From a virus: a stretch of DNA of 24,081 bases. The DNA lies in the IMG/VR virus record IMGVR_UViG_3300047994_000236, positions 1 through 24,081 of that record, one strand, 5' to 3'. A program made the translations under genes and the position numbers. The notes below the pieces were generated by a model, which was given only the letters and a program-made list of their open reading frames with translations, did no database searches and had not been told where the DNA came from. Positions 1 through 7,832 of the stretch are shown here, piece by piece (position 1 is the first letter of the stretch; the number at the start of each line of letters is the position of its first letter).

Positions 1-100
1 ATTGGTAAGCGTGCTGGATTGATTCGTAATCGGCATGTACATCGCCGAATACTAACATTCCGTTAAACTTTTCCTTTACGTAATTTTCTAAGGTAGTCAT
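1..100 (-). CDS. Calcineurin-like metallophosphoesterase, N-terminal 33 residues (cut by window edge)
   Basis: Only the first 33 codons are present; the gene continues beyond base 1. After a short amphipathic lead, a beta strand runs into the motif FGDVHAD (Asp20, His22). This matches motif I (GDxHG) of calcineurin-like phosphoesterases, where the Asp and His bind the first active-site metal. Tailed phages often carry such enzymes, acting as protein phosphatases or nucleotide phosphoesterases; which applies here cannot be seen. The second Gly of the classical GDxHG is Ala. The ATG follows the TAA of the preceding gene by one base and has an AGGAG ribosome site about 10 nt upstream, so it is translationally coupled. 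The family is fairly secure from one motif; the substrate is unknown. Confidence 0.7.
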   Translation of the reverse strand, partial: MTTLENYVKEKFNGMLVFGDVHADYESIQHAYQ

Positions 101-101
101 T

Positions 102-464
102 TTATTCCCACTCCTGGGGTATCCATCCAATACGCTCAAAGTTTTTTCTTACTGTTTCCGAAACAGTACCCTCATTACCGGAACAGTAAAAGGTTAAATA
201 AGTCTCACTAGTATTATTGTATGCGTTATTACGGATATCTGCAATGATGCCGCCGGCGTAACGCCAGGAACAACTCCAATTTCCTTGATTATTTCCCTTA
301 AGCCTGTTTATAATTTGTTCATCTTCGGGAATAGAAATTTTTTTAGACCACTGCATGTTACATAATGCAGCATAAAATTCTTTTGCCACAACGGTATCAT
401 TTAATAATGATACAATACACGCATCATTAGACATATCTTCTTCGAGATCAAATTCTATGTCCAT
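102..464 (-). CDS. Phage protein of unknown function (120 aa)
   Basis: Not recognised as any characterised protein. It is soluble with an acidic N-terminus (residues 1-12, Asp/Glu-rich) and no membrane segment. The second half looks alpha/beta, with an aromatic and cysteine-containing stretch (WSCSWRYAGG) and a conserved-looking FYCSGNEGTV motif followed by a helix ending in GWIPQEW. It overlaps the end of the upstream gene by 10 nt and ends one base before the phosphoesterase start, so all three genes are co-translated. The coding assignment rests on the compact operon fit and the protein-like composition. Confidence 0.75.
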   Translation of the reverse strand: MDIEFDLEEDMSNDACIVSLLNDTVVAKEFYAALCNMQWSKKISIPEDEQIINRLKGNNQGNWSCSWRYAGGIIADIRNNAYNNTSETYLTFYCSGNEGTVSETVRKNFERIGWIPQEWE

Positions 465-1228
465 AATGATCCTTTAATCTTTACTAGACGAATAAGCATT
501 TCTTCATCTTCTTTTTCCCACTGATCCTGTAAGTCGTTATTTTTTTGAATTACTTTTTTTGCGTTAAGATAATCAGCTGCGTTACGATCAAAATCATCAT
601 CAAGTACACCCATGATACCTAATCCTTGATCACTGTAATCTACAAAAGATTCTTCTTCACGAGAAGGCCTATCTTGTGTCCACCATTTATATAATACAAA
701 TTGTTCACGAGCCAAGGCCGCCTGCTCGGGAGATTGTTCATGTGGGGGTAAAGACGGGTCGTCAAGCGTCATCTCCCATTCGAGATACTTTAATCCATCC
801 TCAGGGCTACGAAACTCAATAAATTTCCAATAAAATGGTAATTTTTGATACCATTTTACATTTTGTTTTTTTCCTGTACACCAATTTAAACGTGCTTTTT
901 CACATTCAATAAAATCTCTGAACATGTTAAAATTAACATGAAGCATTCTTGTGTCAAAATCATAATAATTGGGTTTTAATCCAGTATTTACAACATGATA
1001 CTTATCGTAAGTCCTAAAACGAATCCAATTGCATACTGCATCATATTTCCATTTTATAGGCAATATAATCTCATGACGGAAATCTTTTTTGATCCAATAA
1101 CGTATTGGTGCGTTTTGTTTAAACTCTTTGTCAAAAAGTCTCCATCCGCTAGCCGTAAGAGAGCCTGGTGGGTACCAACTTAACCAGGCTTTATATCTTT
1201 TGTAAATTTTTTTTATTCTTTTGATCAT
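455..1228 (-). CDS. Conserved phage hypothetical protein (257 aa)
   Basis: No function is recognised. The protein begins with a strongly basic helix (residues 1-13, Lys/Arg-rich), followed by aromatic-rich segments. Motifs such as RYWIKKDFRHE, RFRTYDKYHVVNTGL and DTRMLHVNF near residues 43-98, then GLKYLEWEM near 145, recall a hypothetical family seen in many large myoviruses. The C-terminal third is helical and highly charged (QWEKEDEEM). No catalytic motif is visible. A sigma70-like promoter (TTGACC, 17 nt, TATAGT) lies immediately upstream, only 6 nt from the ATG, and no Shine-Dalgarno site is present. The mRNA may therefore be leaderless. This gene heads a three-gene unit with the 120-aa gene and the phosphoesterase. 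Confidence 0.8.
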   Translation of the reverse strand: MIKRIKKIYKRYKAWLSWYPPGSLTASGWRLFDKEFKQNAPIRYWIKKDFRHEIILPIKWKYDAVCNWIRFRTYDKYHVVNTGLKPNYYDFDTRMLHVNFNMFRDFIECEKARLNWCTGKKQNVKWYQKLPFYWKFIEFRSPEDGLKYLEWEMTLDDPSLPPHEQSPEQAALAREQFVLYKWWTQDRPSREEESFVDYSDQGLGIMGVLDDDFDRNAADYLNAKKVIQKNNDLQDQWEKEDEEMLIRLVKIKGSLWT

Positions 1229-1234
1229 TTATGT

Positions 1235-1263
1235 ACTATATATGATCTATTGAATAAGGTCAA
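1235..1263 (-). promoter_or_regulatory. Sigma70-like promoter, leaderless geometry
   Basis: Minus-strand -35 box TTGACC (1258-1263) and -10 box TATAGT (1235-1240) are separated by exactly 17 nt. The ATG of the 257-aa gene starts 6 nt after the -10 box, where transcription would be expected to begin. Boxes and spacing are seen; activity is inferred. Confidence 0.55.
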
Positions 1264-1461
1264 TCAATGTGGTGTGCCACCCTTAGAGATGAATGTGTTC
1301 ATCTTATCAGCTTCGGCAATTACTTCTTCTGTTGTAGGAGAAGTTGATACATTATTTCCATTCTTTACTCCTGCAGCATTATGCTTTGCAATAAGAACAT
1401 CGAAGGCAAGTTGCAAAAGTTCAAGACGAATTTCATATGGGGTTTTACTTACTGTTTTCAT
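1264..1461 (-). CDS. Small conserved phage protein (65 aa)
   Basis: A short helical protein of unknown function. It starts MKTVSKTPYEIRLELLQLAF and carries a second helix around PTTEEVIAEADKMNTFI. The pattern PYEIR-hydrophobic helix followed by PTTEEV-helix recurs in small proteins of T4-like marine phages, but no role is known. The reading frame extends upstream to a TTG (1488). The ATG at 1461 is preferred because it removes the overlap with the upstream gene, which ends at 1473, and has a GAG-containing weak ribosome site about 7 nt upstream. Confidence 0.7.
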   Translation of the reverse strand: MKTVSKTPYEIRLELLQLAFDVLIAKHNAAGVKNGNNVSTSPTTEEVIAEADKMNTFISKGGTPH

Positions 1462-1472
1462 AAAATACTCTA

Positions 1473-2339
1473 TTAAAGTGGAATACAAATAGTTGGAAAA
1501 GAAAATCCAAGAAACGATATAGTTTTATTACAAAAATTAACTATAATTGACAAAATATAATTACTAAAATTAGTATACATTAATACCAAACCTTCATTAA
1601 ATTCTACCTCTGGCATCATTATTGTAGGAACAAGCGGAGAAGGAAATGCAGGAAGTGCAGGAAAAGGATTTATTGTAATCTTTGATAATAGCAAACCTAT
1701 ATTAAAATTTGGAATTTCTATAAACAAATCAAAAATTGAAGGATATCCCGGAATTTTTGACATTATTAGTGATATAAGATCTTCAACCGTCGGTATCTTT
1801 GGTAATTTAGGCAATCCTGGTAGTTTTAATTTATCAGTAACTTTTTCAATTAAAGATTCAACAATTAAAGATAATGAATTTAAATAATCATTAATAATCA
1901 TCTTTACTGTTAAATTAAGTTGAATATCTGGAGCAGTTATTTGTTTAAATAACGGATCAGGAACTAATGGAAATTTTACTTTATTTATTAATGCTAACTT
2001 TATTTCATTATAAATGAGTGTTGCATCTAAGGATAATAAATCAATTAAAGTTATGGATGTTCCTGTAATTTTCGGTAATATACTATCCAGTGACATACCT
2101 AAATATGATGTTATGGGTTTAAGTATTGATTCAAAAGTTATCATATATTGATAACTTTGTAATTGTTGTGCTATCTGCACTAAAGAATACTTATCGCAAG
2201 TTATCTCTGGCATTACAGGATTAGGTAATGCTGGTAATGGAGGAATAGTAAATTTAAAATCAGGAAGTGTCAGGTAAGGCACTAACGCCGAATACAAAGA
2301 ATCAAACGTAGGTACCGGAGTATCTGCGCATAGAATCAT
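1473..2339 (-). CDS. Proline-rich hydrophobic protein, probable virion component (288 aa)
   Basis: Unusual composition: very rich in Leu, Ile, Pro and Phe with few charges. Short LPxLP-type motifs occur near residues 34-40, and LPGLPKLPKIP near 174-184. Further Pro-rich pieces follow toward the C-terminus (INPFPALPAFPSPLVP). Amphipathic helices lie between the proline blocks. There is no signal peptide and no clear membrane segment despite the hydrophobicity. This pattern suggests an extended structural protein that packs against partners, for example in tail or baseplate, but no family is recognised. The start overlaps the stop of the upstream Sm-like gene as ATGA, implying coupled translation. 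Confidence 0.7.
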   Translation of the reverse strand: MILCADTPVPTFDSLYSALVPYLTLPDFKFTIPPLPALPNPVMPEITCDKYSLVQIAQQLQSYQYMITFESILKPITSYLGMSLDSILPKITGTSITLIDLLSLDATLIYNEIKLALINKVKFPLVPDPLFKQITAPDIQLNLTVKMIINDYLNSLSLIVESLIEKVTDKLKLPGLPKLPKIPTVEDLISLIMSKIPGYPSIFDLFIEIPNFNIGLLLSKITINPFPALPAFPSPLVPTIMMPEVEFNEGLVLMYTNFSNYILSIIVNFCNKTISFLGFSFPTICIPL

Positions 2340-2638
2340 TTAATTATAGAACTCTTTTGAGGAAGTGCAATACCTGATGTTAACGATTCGTATTTAGATA
2401 CCATTTCCTGAGATGGAATCCCGATAATAACCGGTTTTGGAATTTCAATATTTTTATCTATATCGGCTAACATCAAGAGTGGAATAAAACTAACACCCTG
2501 TGGGGTCTGGCCTAATGTCAACGGTTTAGACACAAAATAATGTGTATCGTTTTCGTCGACAACTTTACATATAAACTCTTCGCCGCTAGGCATTTTTAGA
2601 ACAGTTATATAAGGATTACTTTTCTTTTGAATTAGCAT
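2336..2638 (-). CDS. Small beta-barrel protein, possibly Sm-like (100 aa)
   Basis: Predicted from pattern to be an all-beta barrel: ITVLKMPSGEEFICKVVDEN, then HYFVSKPLTL, then GVSFIPLLML. The order hydrophobic strand, Gly-Glu turn, strand, acidic turn and strand resembles the Sm1 region of Sm/Hfq-type proteins. An Sm-like fold is an inference, not a database match. The C-terminal tail (residues 68-100) is less ordered. It lies between a sigma70-like promoter and the proline-rich gene, to which it is joined by an ATGA overlap. Alternatives are an OB-fold or SH3-like barrel in a structural protein. Confidence 0.65.
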   Translation of the reverse strand: MLIQKKSNPYITVLKMPSGEEFICKVVDENDTHYFVSKPLTLGQTPQGVSFIPLLMLADIDKNIEIPKPVIIGIPSQEMVSKYESLTSGIALPQKSSIIK

Positions 2639-2666
2639 ATTATTCCGATCTTATTTTAATGATTCT

Positions 2667-2695
2667 ATTATTGCTTATATTACTAAAAGTGTCAA
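2667..2695 (-). promoter_or_regulatory. Sigma70-like promoter for the Sm-like gene
   Basis: Perfect -35 box TTGACA (2690-2695) and -10 box AATAAT (2667-2672) with 17 nt between them on the minus strand. It leaves a leader of about 28 nt before the ATG at 2638, with a weak GGA ribosome site 7 nt upstream of the start. Confidence 0.5.
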
Positions 2696-2716
2696 CTTTT
2701 TCGATAAGGTATTATA

Positions 2717-3733
2717 TTAAAAATCATCCCATCCTTTGACAACTTCTGATCTCGAGTATTCTGTAACTTTAGTTTCGAAGAAATTTTCACGTTTCTCTAC
2801 TGACAAATATTCATAAGGATTCTTTGTATAACCCTTAAAGACAATACCTAAACCGAGTAATTTAGTTCGTTGATTAGTTAAATATTTAACAAAGTCTTCG
2901 GTACTATTTGTAGAAATACCGAGAATACGATCACCATAAACTTCTATACCCCATTCAATCTCTTGTTCGGCAGCCTTAACCAATGCATTTAAGAGTATTT
3001 GTTTATCATCCTCGTTGTTTAAGTCAAATAATTCTCGAATAATATTTGCAAACATATTAACATGAGTTACTTCGTCATTTTCAATATACTTAATCATTTT
3101 TGCAACATTTGCAACCTTGTTACGTGACGCAAGTTGATAGAAGAATTGAAATCCATTATAAAAATAAATACCTTCTAGTGCAAAGTCTGCAGCAATAGCA
3201 ATCTTAAAGTTATTCAATGTTTTTTCATCAATAAACTGTTGAAACTGACTTGCAATAAACTTGTTACGTTTTAACAATAAAGGATTATTTCTCCAATAAT
3301 TATAAATTTCTTCACGTTCTACATTTGGGAAAAGTTCTAATAATAAATATTGATAAGATTGACTATGAATAAGTTCCTGAAATGCCTGTATAGTAAATAG
3401 CCCACTAACCTCTGGTGCTGTGATATAATCAGCAAGATTTGGTAAGTTTGAAACTTGCATACTATCGAGTGCAATCAAAAATGAAATTGTATTTTTAAAT
3501 GCATCCATTTCATCTTTAGTTAATTCTTTTATAGTAACTTTATCATCGACTAAAGATACTTTTTCTGGAATCCAAAAATTATTTACCATAATCTTATATA
3601 GTTTACTTGCCCATTGGTACTTAACACTATTTAGGTTAAAAATACCGGTGGCGGCGCCATTAATAATGTTTCTGGCGCTCATAGAGTCGTCGCCAAACTC
3701 GTTAAATATTGTTTTCGGTGTTAGTTCTACCAT
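2717..3733 (-). CDS. nrdB: Ribonucleoside-diphosphate reductase, class Ia small (beta) subunit
   Basis: Supplies the diiron-tyrosyl radical used by the large subunit to reduce ribonucleotides to dNTP precursors in the cytoplasm. At 338 residues it is slightly shorter than the E. coli protein. The ligand set is complete by motif: Asp90 (ALDSMQ), Glu120 and His123 (QELIHSQSY), Glu187 (ALEGIYFY), Glu221 and His224 (NDEVTH). Tyr127, four residues after His123, matches the radical tyrosine, so this is a conventional class Ia subunit. The C-terminus FFETKVTEYSRSEVVKGWDD plus Phe is the tail that docks into the large subunit. It follows nrdA by 9 nt in one operon. No intron or intein interrupts it, although homing endonucleases are nearby. 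Confidence 0.97.
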   Translation of the reverse strand: MVELTPKTIFNEFGDDSMSARNIINGAATGIFNLNSVKYQWASKLYKIMVNNFWIPEKVSLVDDKVTIKELTKDEMDAFKNTISFLIALDSMQVSNLPNLADYITAPEVSGLFTIQAFQELIHSQSYQYLLLELFPNVEREEIYNYWRNNPLLLKRNKFIASQFQQFIDEKTLNNFKIAIAADFALEGIYFYNGFQFFYQLASRNKVANVAKMIKYIENDEVTHVNMFANIIRELFDLNNEDDKQILLNALVKAAEQEIEWGIEVYGDRILGISTNSTEDFVKYLTNQRTKLLGLGIVFKGYTKNPYEYLSVEKRENFFETKVTEYSRSEVVKGWDDF

Positions 3734-3742
3734 ATATTTTCC

Positions 3743-5959
3743 TTATCCACTACAGGCCAAACAATTTTCTTCTTCCGATTTACCAGTAGCATCGGCTGAA
3801 GCATTATTTTTAATTGTCCTCACATAATATATTGCTTTTATTTCATTTTCGTGTGCATAATGAATAGCATCATAAAGTTCTTTAGCTTCAAAGTTTTCTT
3901 TTCGTTGATCAAATATTAGTTCCATTGAACAACCAGTGTCTATGAATTTTTGTAATTCAGCTACTACATTAATAATTTCTTTTGCAGTATGTTTTGGAAA
4001 TGTCTTTGAATAACCTAATGGATTATCTTTAAGAAATTTTGCAACTACAACAAGTTTACCATTTTTATTATCTTCCGAAAAGAATGCATTATATACCGGT
4101 AATACACTTGCACTTGAATCCATATAGATTGATGTCGAGGTATTAGGGGCTGGGCTAGTTAACTGACTATTTCTTATTCCAAATTCATCAATTCCGGCCT
4201 GGGCTGCCGACCAATCATATTTTCCAGATGCATGTTCTTTAAACTGTGCAATTCGGTTACCATTTTTCCATTCGGAATTATCAAATGCCTGAAATGAACC
4301 AAATCTTTTTGCAAGATCAATACTTTGCATAACTGCATGATATTCTACACACTCGGAAATTTCACGAATATAATCTAAGTCTCTAAAGTTAAGATATTCT
4401 CTTGCTAAATGATCGTGTAATCCTTGCAAACCAATTCCGATTGTTCTGTATCTATTATTATGATTTTCTGTTATAGATATTGGAGCATTTGTGAGACTAA
4501 TACCGTAATCAAGTATTTTGCATGTAAGTGCTGATATTTTACCCAGTTCTGTAAAGTTTTTAATATTACCCAGTACAATAGAGGCTAGATTGCAAACGTG
4601 GCCTAGTTTATCAGGCATAACATTTGAAAATGATTCGGTACAAAGATTTACATTAGTGATGCCTACGTTATCTGTATCATTTTTATTGGGATTATATTTA
4701 TTTATTGTATCAGTAAATGCAATATAAGGTAAACCAGTCTCGAATTGCATACGCATAATAATTTTCATTAAATCACGAGCATTATCAAACTTACGAGTAA
4801 TCTCAATTTTACCTTCTGCTGCTGCCTGTTCGATTTTTAAGTATGCGTTTGTAAAATCTTCGCCGTATAATCCGCGAATATCTATTCCTAATTTTTTCTT
4901 TACTTCAAAAGGAGAAAATGTTGTCCAACTACCTTTTTCTTTATCTCTCTTCATAAAAATATCAGGAATAGTAACTTGTGGGAAAATATCATAAGCCTTC
5001 ATTCTTGGATCACCGTGCTCGGTTTGCATATCTAGAAAATCTAAAATGTCATTATGCCATATCGGTAATGCAATGGTTCCGGCGCCCGCTCTTTTTCCGC
5101 CTTGGTTAACTGCAACTAATGTGTCATTAAGAATTTTAATCCATTGCACAACAGTACCGGCTGCATTTTTATATCCATTCACATCGTCGCCCTTAGCACG
5201 TAGATAACCTAAGAAAATACCAAGACCTCCGCCATTCTTCGAAATTTGAGCTACATTATGCACATTATTAAAAATACTGGTTAAATCATCCTCCATTGCA
5301 ATAATGAAACAGGATGCAATATTTCCTCCTTTGCGCAAATTGGATAAGAAAGGAGTTGCTAAAGAAATCTTACGTTGTGATAATGCATTGTACACTTCTT
5401 TTACAAATTTGATACGAGTTTCTTTTGGTTCGAGTTGACCGAATCTCATAGCATTTACCATATGCATATGTTGATTTAGTTCATACTTTCCTAAATATTT
5501 CATTTTTGCTGTAATTAAGCTAGCATAGCTATAATCTAAATCACGATTCATTTTTATAGAAGTTGCTAGTTCATCGAGTTCTACATCAGAATATATTTCA
5601 ATTAATTCTTTTGTATAATATCCTTTTTTAACATTATAATGTACTACTTCTTTAAATGATTTTCCACGTAATTCAAAGTTTGCCCACTCATCCATTGCTA
5701 GAGCACGTCCGGCAACATTTACCCAATCAGGCGATGATGGTGTAGCAAGTTGAATAGCATGCTGAATAACATTTAATTGAATATCACGAGTTTTTATTCC
5801 TGGCTTCAAGAATTGGTCAAGTTTAGATTCAAGTTCCAGTGGATTAACATCCTGTCCTTCTGAAGCCATTTGAATCGACTTCTTTATCTTTGATACATCG
5901 TATGATTCTTTTGTCCCGTCGCGTTTCGTTACAAATATCTCATTCTTCATTGATACCAT
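3743..5959 (-). CDS. nrdA: Ribonucleoside-diphosphate reductase, class Ia large (alpha) subunit
   Basis: Catalytic subunit of ribonucleotide reductase, 738 residues, close to the family length. Residues 5-95 form an ATP-cone, so dATP/ATP activity control is likely. Active-site residues follow the E. coli order: redox Cys217 (NIASCF), Asn438, thiyl Cys440 and Glu442 in NVNLCTE, and second redox Cys456 (HVCNLAS). The stacked radical-transfer pair Tyr711-Tyr712 lies in YYVRT. The C-terminal pair Cys733/Cys736 (ENCLACSG) passes electrons from thioredoxin or glutaredoxin. The first ATG is chosen because GAGAG lies about 10 nt upstream; a second ATG is three codons in. It is co-transcribed with nrdB. 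Phage copies raise dNTP supply during infection. Confidence 0.97.
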   Translation of the reverse strand: MVSMKNEIFVTKRDGTKESYDVSKIKKSIQMASEGQDVNPLELESKLDQFLKPGIKTRDIQLNVIQHAIQLATPSSPDWVNVAGRALAMDEWANFELRGKSFKEVVHYNVKKGYYTKELIEIYSDVELDELATSIKMNRDLDYSYASLITAKMKYLGKYELNQHMHMVNAMRFGQLEPKETRIKFVKEVYNALSQRKISLATPFLSNLRKGGNIASCFIIAMEDDLTSIFNNVHNVAQISKNGGGLGIFLGYLRAKGDDVNGYKNAAGTVVQWIKILNDTLVAVNQGGKRAGAGTIALPIWHNDILDFLDMQTEHGDPRMKAYDIFPQVTIPDIFMKRDKEKGSWTTFSPFEVKKKLGIDIRGLYGEDFTNAYLKIEQAAAEGKIEITRKFDNARDLMKIIMRMQFETGLPYIAFTDTINKYNPNKNDTDNVGITNVNLCTESFSNVMPDKLGHVCNLASIVLGNIKNFTELGKISALTCKILDYGISLTNAPISITENHNNRYRTIGIGLQGLHDHLAREYLNFRDLDYIREISECVEYHAVMQSIDLAKRFGSFQAFDNSEWKNGNRIAQFKEHASGKYDWSAAQAGIDEFGIRNSQLTSPAPNTSTSIYMDSSASVLPVYNAFFSEDNKNGKLVVVAKFLKDNPLGYSKTFPKHTAKEIINVVAELQKFIDTGCSMELIFDQRKENFEAKELYDAIHYAHENEIKAIYYVRTIKNNASADATGKSEEENCLACSG

Positions 5960-5979
5960 AATCTTTTTTCTCTCTTCTC

Positions 5980-6417
5980 TTAGTTTATTGTTTTTATATG
6001 TTTTTGTGAATACACTTTTATCACTTTTATTCCTGTGCAGGCGGCAGAAAATTTACTTACCAAACCTAATTCATAGTTCAGAACAAACTGATCATCTATT
6101 ACAGGTAATAGATAGACACCGGTATCATCTTCGACAAGATATAAATCTAATTTGACAGATATAGGAATTAATGATAACGTATAGAAAATCAAGAGACTAA
6201 TTGAACTAGTGCAGAATGATCCGTGAAAAAGAATCTCCCATGGTGTAGGCCAGTCGGCCGGTGAATAATAATCTATAGATCGTGATCCAAATGGAATATT
6301 AGCACAGAATTTAGCTACTTCTTCTAACTGTTTATCTAAGGTCATAGATTTTAAATCGCTCCTTAGTTTTTTCCAAAGAAGAAGTCGTTCCTCACCGTGT
6401 ATTGTATTCCATATCAT
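5980..6417 (-). CDS. Conserved phage hypothetical protein upstream of nrdA (145 aa)
   Basis: Function not recognised. The N-terminal helix (residues 10-40, Lys/Leu-rich) leads into a motif-like block, IPFGSRSIDYYSPADWPTPW, then EILFHGSFCTSS and a hydrophobic strand or helix (ISLLIFYTLSL). The remainder looks beta-rich (LDLYLVEDDTGVYLLPVIDD). The block PTPWEILFxGxFCxS, with cysteine and serine after a Trp-Pro rich loop, appears conserved in hypothetical proteins of large phages and resembles the nucleophile helix start of papain/transglutaminase-like folds. That likeness is weak. It ends 21 nt before nrdA and is probably co-transcribed with it. Confidence 0.75.
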   Translation of the reverse strand: MIWNTIHGEERLLLWKKLRSDLKSMTLDKQLEEVAKFCANIPFGSRSIDYYSPADWPTPWEILFHGSFCTSSISLLIFYTLSLIPISVKLDLYLVEDDTGVYLLPVIDDQFVLNYELGLVSKFSAACTGIKVIKVYSQKHIKTIN

Positions 6418-6471
6418 TTTTATTCGTAGATTGTATTTAGTCTTGGCCGAAGCGATCGTAATAGGCGCACA

Positions 6472-7116
6472 TCATTTTAATTTTAATCCCTTATTCCAGG
6501 GAATTTTTCCCTTCATTGGGGATGGACGACCTTTTAGAGCTTCACTTATTTTTTTCTTTGTCTCTTCTGTTATTATCTGCTTTTTCCTGATGTCAGACAT
6601 AACTATTCTGTGCTCGGGATGTTCTTCTATAAATCTAATTCTTCCGGCTGATATGGCCTGTTTTCTCTCTTCGGTGTATTCTCCAAATTTCATACCTTTA
6701 GTGGGTGAAATTCTTCCAGTATTTGTCATCGATAATTTATCCTTAGACAACTGGGACCATTCCCGGGCGCCTCTTCCGCCTGAATCTAAATTAGTTAATG
6801 TACCTGTATTAAGATTTCGTCTTCCGTATAATAAAATAAGTTCTGTCTCTCGTAAATATGCATCAGATAACGTAATATTTTCGTATGGGAATTTATATAC
6901 TAATGTTCCACCATTTTCTATAACTTCATTTATTACATTTAATTTATATAGATTTGCTGACTTAGATGTTTTCTTTGTATTTTTATACTTAGTTGCTTCG
7001 TAAAAATGATCTTCATACCTCTGATGTGCGCGACCTTTACGATCATGTTTTCCGTAGCCGACATAGATTGGAATATCTTCAATTGAACTCCATATTTCAT
7101 AGATATAATATGCCAT
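6472..7116 (-). CDS. GIY-YIG family homing endonuclease with NUMOD3 repeats
   Basis: Free-standing homing nuclease of the type that T4 carries as Seg proteins. The N-terminal catalytic domain has the GIY-YIG strands YYIYEIW and IYVGYGK (about residues 3-23), a following basic region with HQRYEDH, and a Glu in the helix YLRETELILLYGRRN (Glu about 91) that fits the metal-binding Glu. The C-terminal half carries DNA-contacting NUMOD3-like motifs: SPTKGMKFGEYTEERKQAIS near 137 and RPSPMKGKIPWNKG near 197. It probably nicks or cuts a related phage genome lacking the gene. It sits between exonuclease and nrd genes, both intact. A GATAAATA late box lies 24 nt before the ATG, as for several T4 homing genes. 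Confidence 0.93.
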   Translation of the reverse strand: MAYYIYEIWSSIEDIPIYVGYGKHDRKGRAHQRYEDHFYEATKYKNTKKTSKSANLYKLNVINEVIENGGTLVYKFPYENITLSDAYLRETELILLYGRRNLNTGTLTNLDSGGRGAREWSQLSKDKLSMTNTGRISPTKGMKFGEYTEERKQAISAGRIRFIEEHPEHRIVMSDIRKKQIITEETKKKISEALKGRPSPMKGKIPWNKGLKLK

Positions 7117-7139
7117 TATGCAACTCCTTACATATGCAT

Positions 7140-7808
7140 CTATTTATCTTCGCCATATAGTTTATAGTATTTTTCTAAGGATGCCAACCAAAGCCCAGTC
7201 GCTCTATCAAACTCCGATCCTTCGAAAATAAATTCCTGGTATTTTGCATCACGTGTAGCAATCATTACTACGCCTCTTTGTATATTTGTTCCATACATTT
7301 CGTTGTGAGCAAGGGCATAAGCAGCAAGCTGGGCTGCATAATCATCAATCCATTCTTTCTTTTTTTCTCGCAGACTATTCTTAAAATCCATTATTGACGG
7401 CACGCCTTCCCAACATCCAACAAGGTCTGTTGTGCCGGCATAAAGATCTTTAGAATAAAGAGATACTTCTGATCCCCATATTTCATTTATTTTCGGGAAT
7501 GCATTTTTAATGATTACCTTGGCAAGTGTCTGTGCATAGAATGTACCTGTAATAGGTTGCCCAAGAATGTAATTCTCAAGATTCTTGTGCATTCCGTTAC
7601 CTATACCAGAAGATTGTGCGGTAATTTTATTAGCCTCATCCTCCCCTACACGCTCTCTCCATTCTTTTAAATGTGTCGTGTCTTTTGTTTTAGAAAGGAT
7701 TGTAGTAACTGATACGAGTTTTTTTCCGTCCGGTGTCTCGTATTTTCTTATACCTTTTTCTTCGGCTCTTGTTAGAGCCATATAATCGAATTTTTTATTT
7801 ATTATCAT
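7140..7808 (-). CDS. PD-(D/E)XK family exonuclease
   Basis: A 222-residue nuclease-fold protein resembling the phage/mitochondrial MGME1-type exonuclease group. Visible in order: SVTTILS at 33-39, a Gly-rich turn with His74 and Glu78 (NGMHKNLENY), Glu114, Asp128 in AGTTDLVG, Asp141 and Lys143 in MDFKNS, and Gln160 in DDYAAQLAAYA. These correspond to motifs I-IV of the PD-(D/E)XK fold, where Asp128, Asp141 and Lys143 would bind the metal and catalyse phosphodiester cleavage. Likely roles are degrading host DNA or processing replication and recombination ends. The start is uncertain: neither the ATG at 7808 nor the one at 7781 has a good ribosome site. Confidence 0.88.
   Translation of the reverse strand: MIINKKFDYMALTRAEEKGIRKYETPDGKKLVSVTTILSKTKDTTHLKEWRERVGEDEANKITAQSSGIGNGMHKNLENYILGQPITGTFYAQTLAKVIIKNAFPKINEIWGSEVSLYSKDLYAGTTDLVGCWEGVPSIMDFKNSLREKKKEWIDDYAAQLAAYALAHNEMYGTNIQRGVVMIATRDAKYQEFIFEGSEFDRATGLWLASLEKYYKLYGEDK
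7141..7148 (-). promoter_or_regulatory. T4-type late promoter for the GIY-YIG gene
   Basis: Minus-strand GATAAATA overlaps the stop of the exonuclease gene and lies 24 nt before the homing endonuclease ATG, the same spacing as at the late genes. Confidence 0.65.
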
Positions 7809-7832
7809 CTAATTTGTTATAAGCATTAACGA

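Noticed and set aside
3743-5959. Intein or intron in nrdA
   Set aside because: The protein is collinear with the class Ia family from ATP-cone to the CxxC tail without extra sequence.
6434-6441. ACTAAATA as a late promoter for the 145-aa gene
   Set aside because: It mismatches the box, lies only 16 nt from the ATG, and the gene belongs to the early nrd cluster. Left unannotated.
6431-7003. Plus-strand 190-codon frame opposite the GIY-YIG gene
   Set aside because: Antisense shadow; the minus strand encodes clear nuclease motifs.
7140-7826. TAG recoding suggested by the in-frame TAG just before the exonuclease ATG
   Set aside because: The exonuclease itself ends with TAG and no other gene contains an internal TAG, so TAG is an ordinary stop here.
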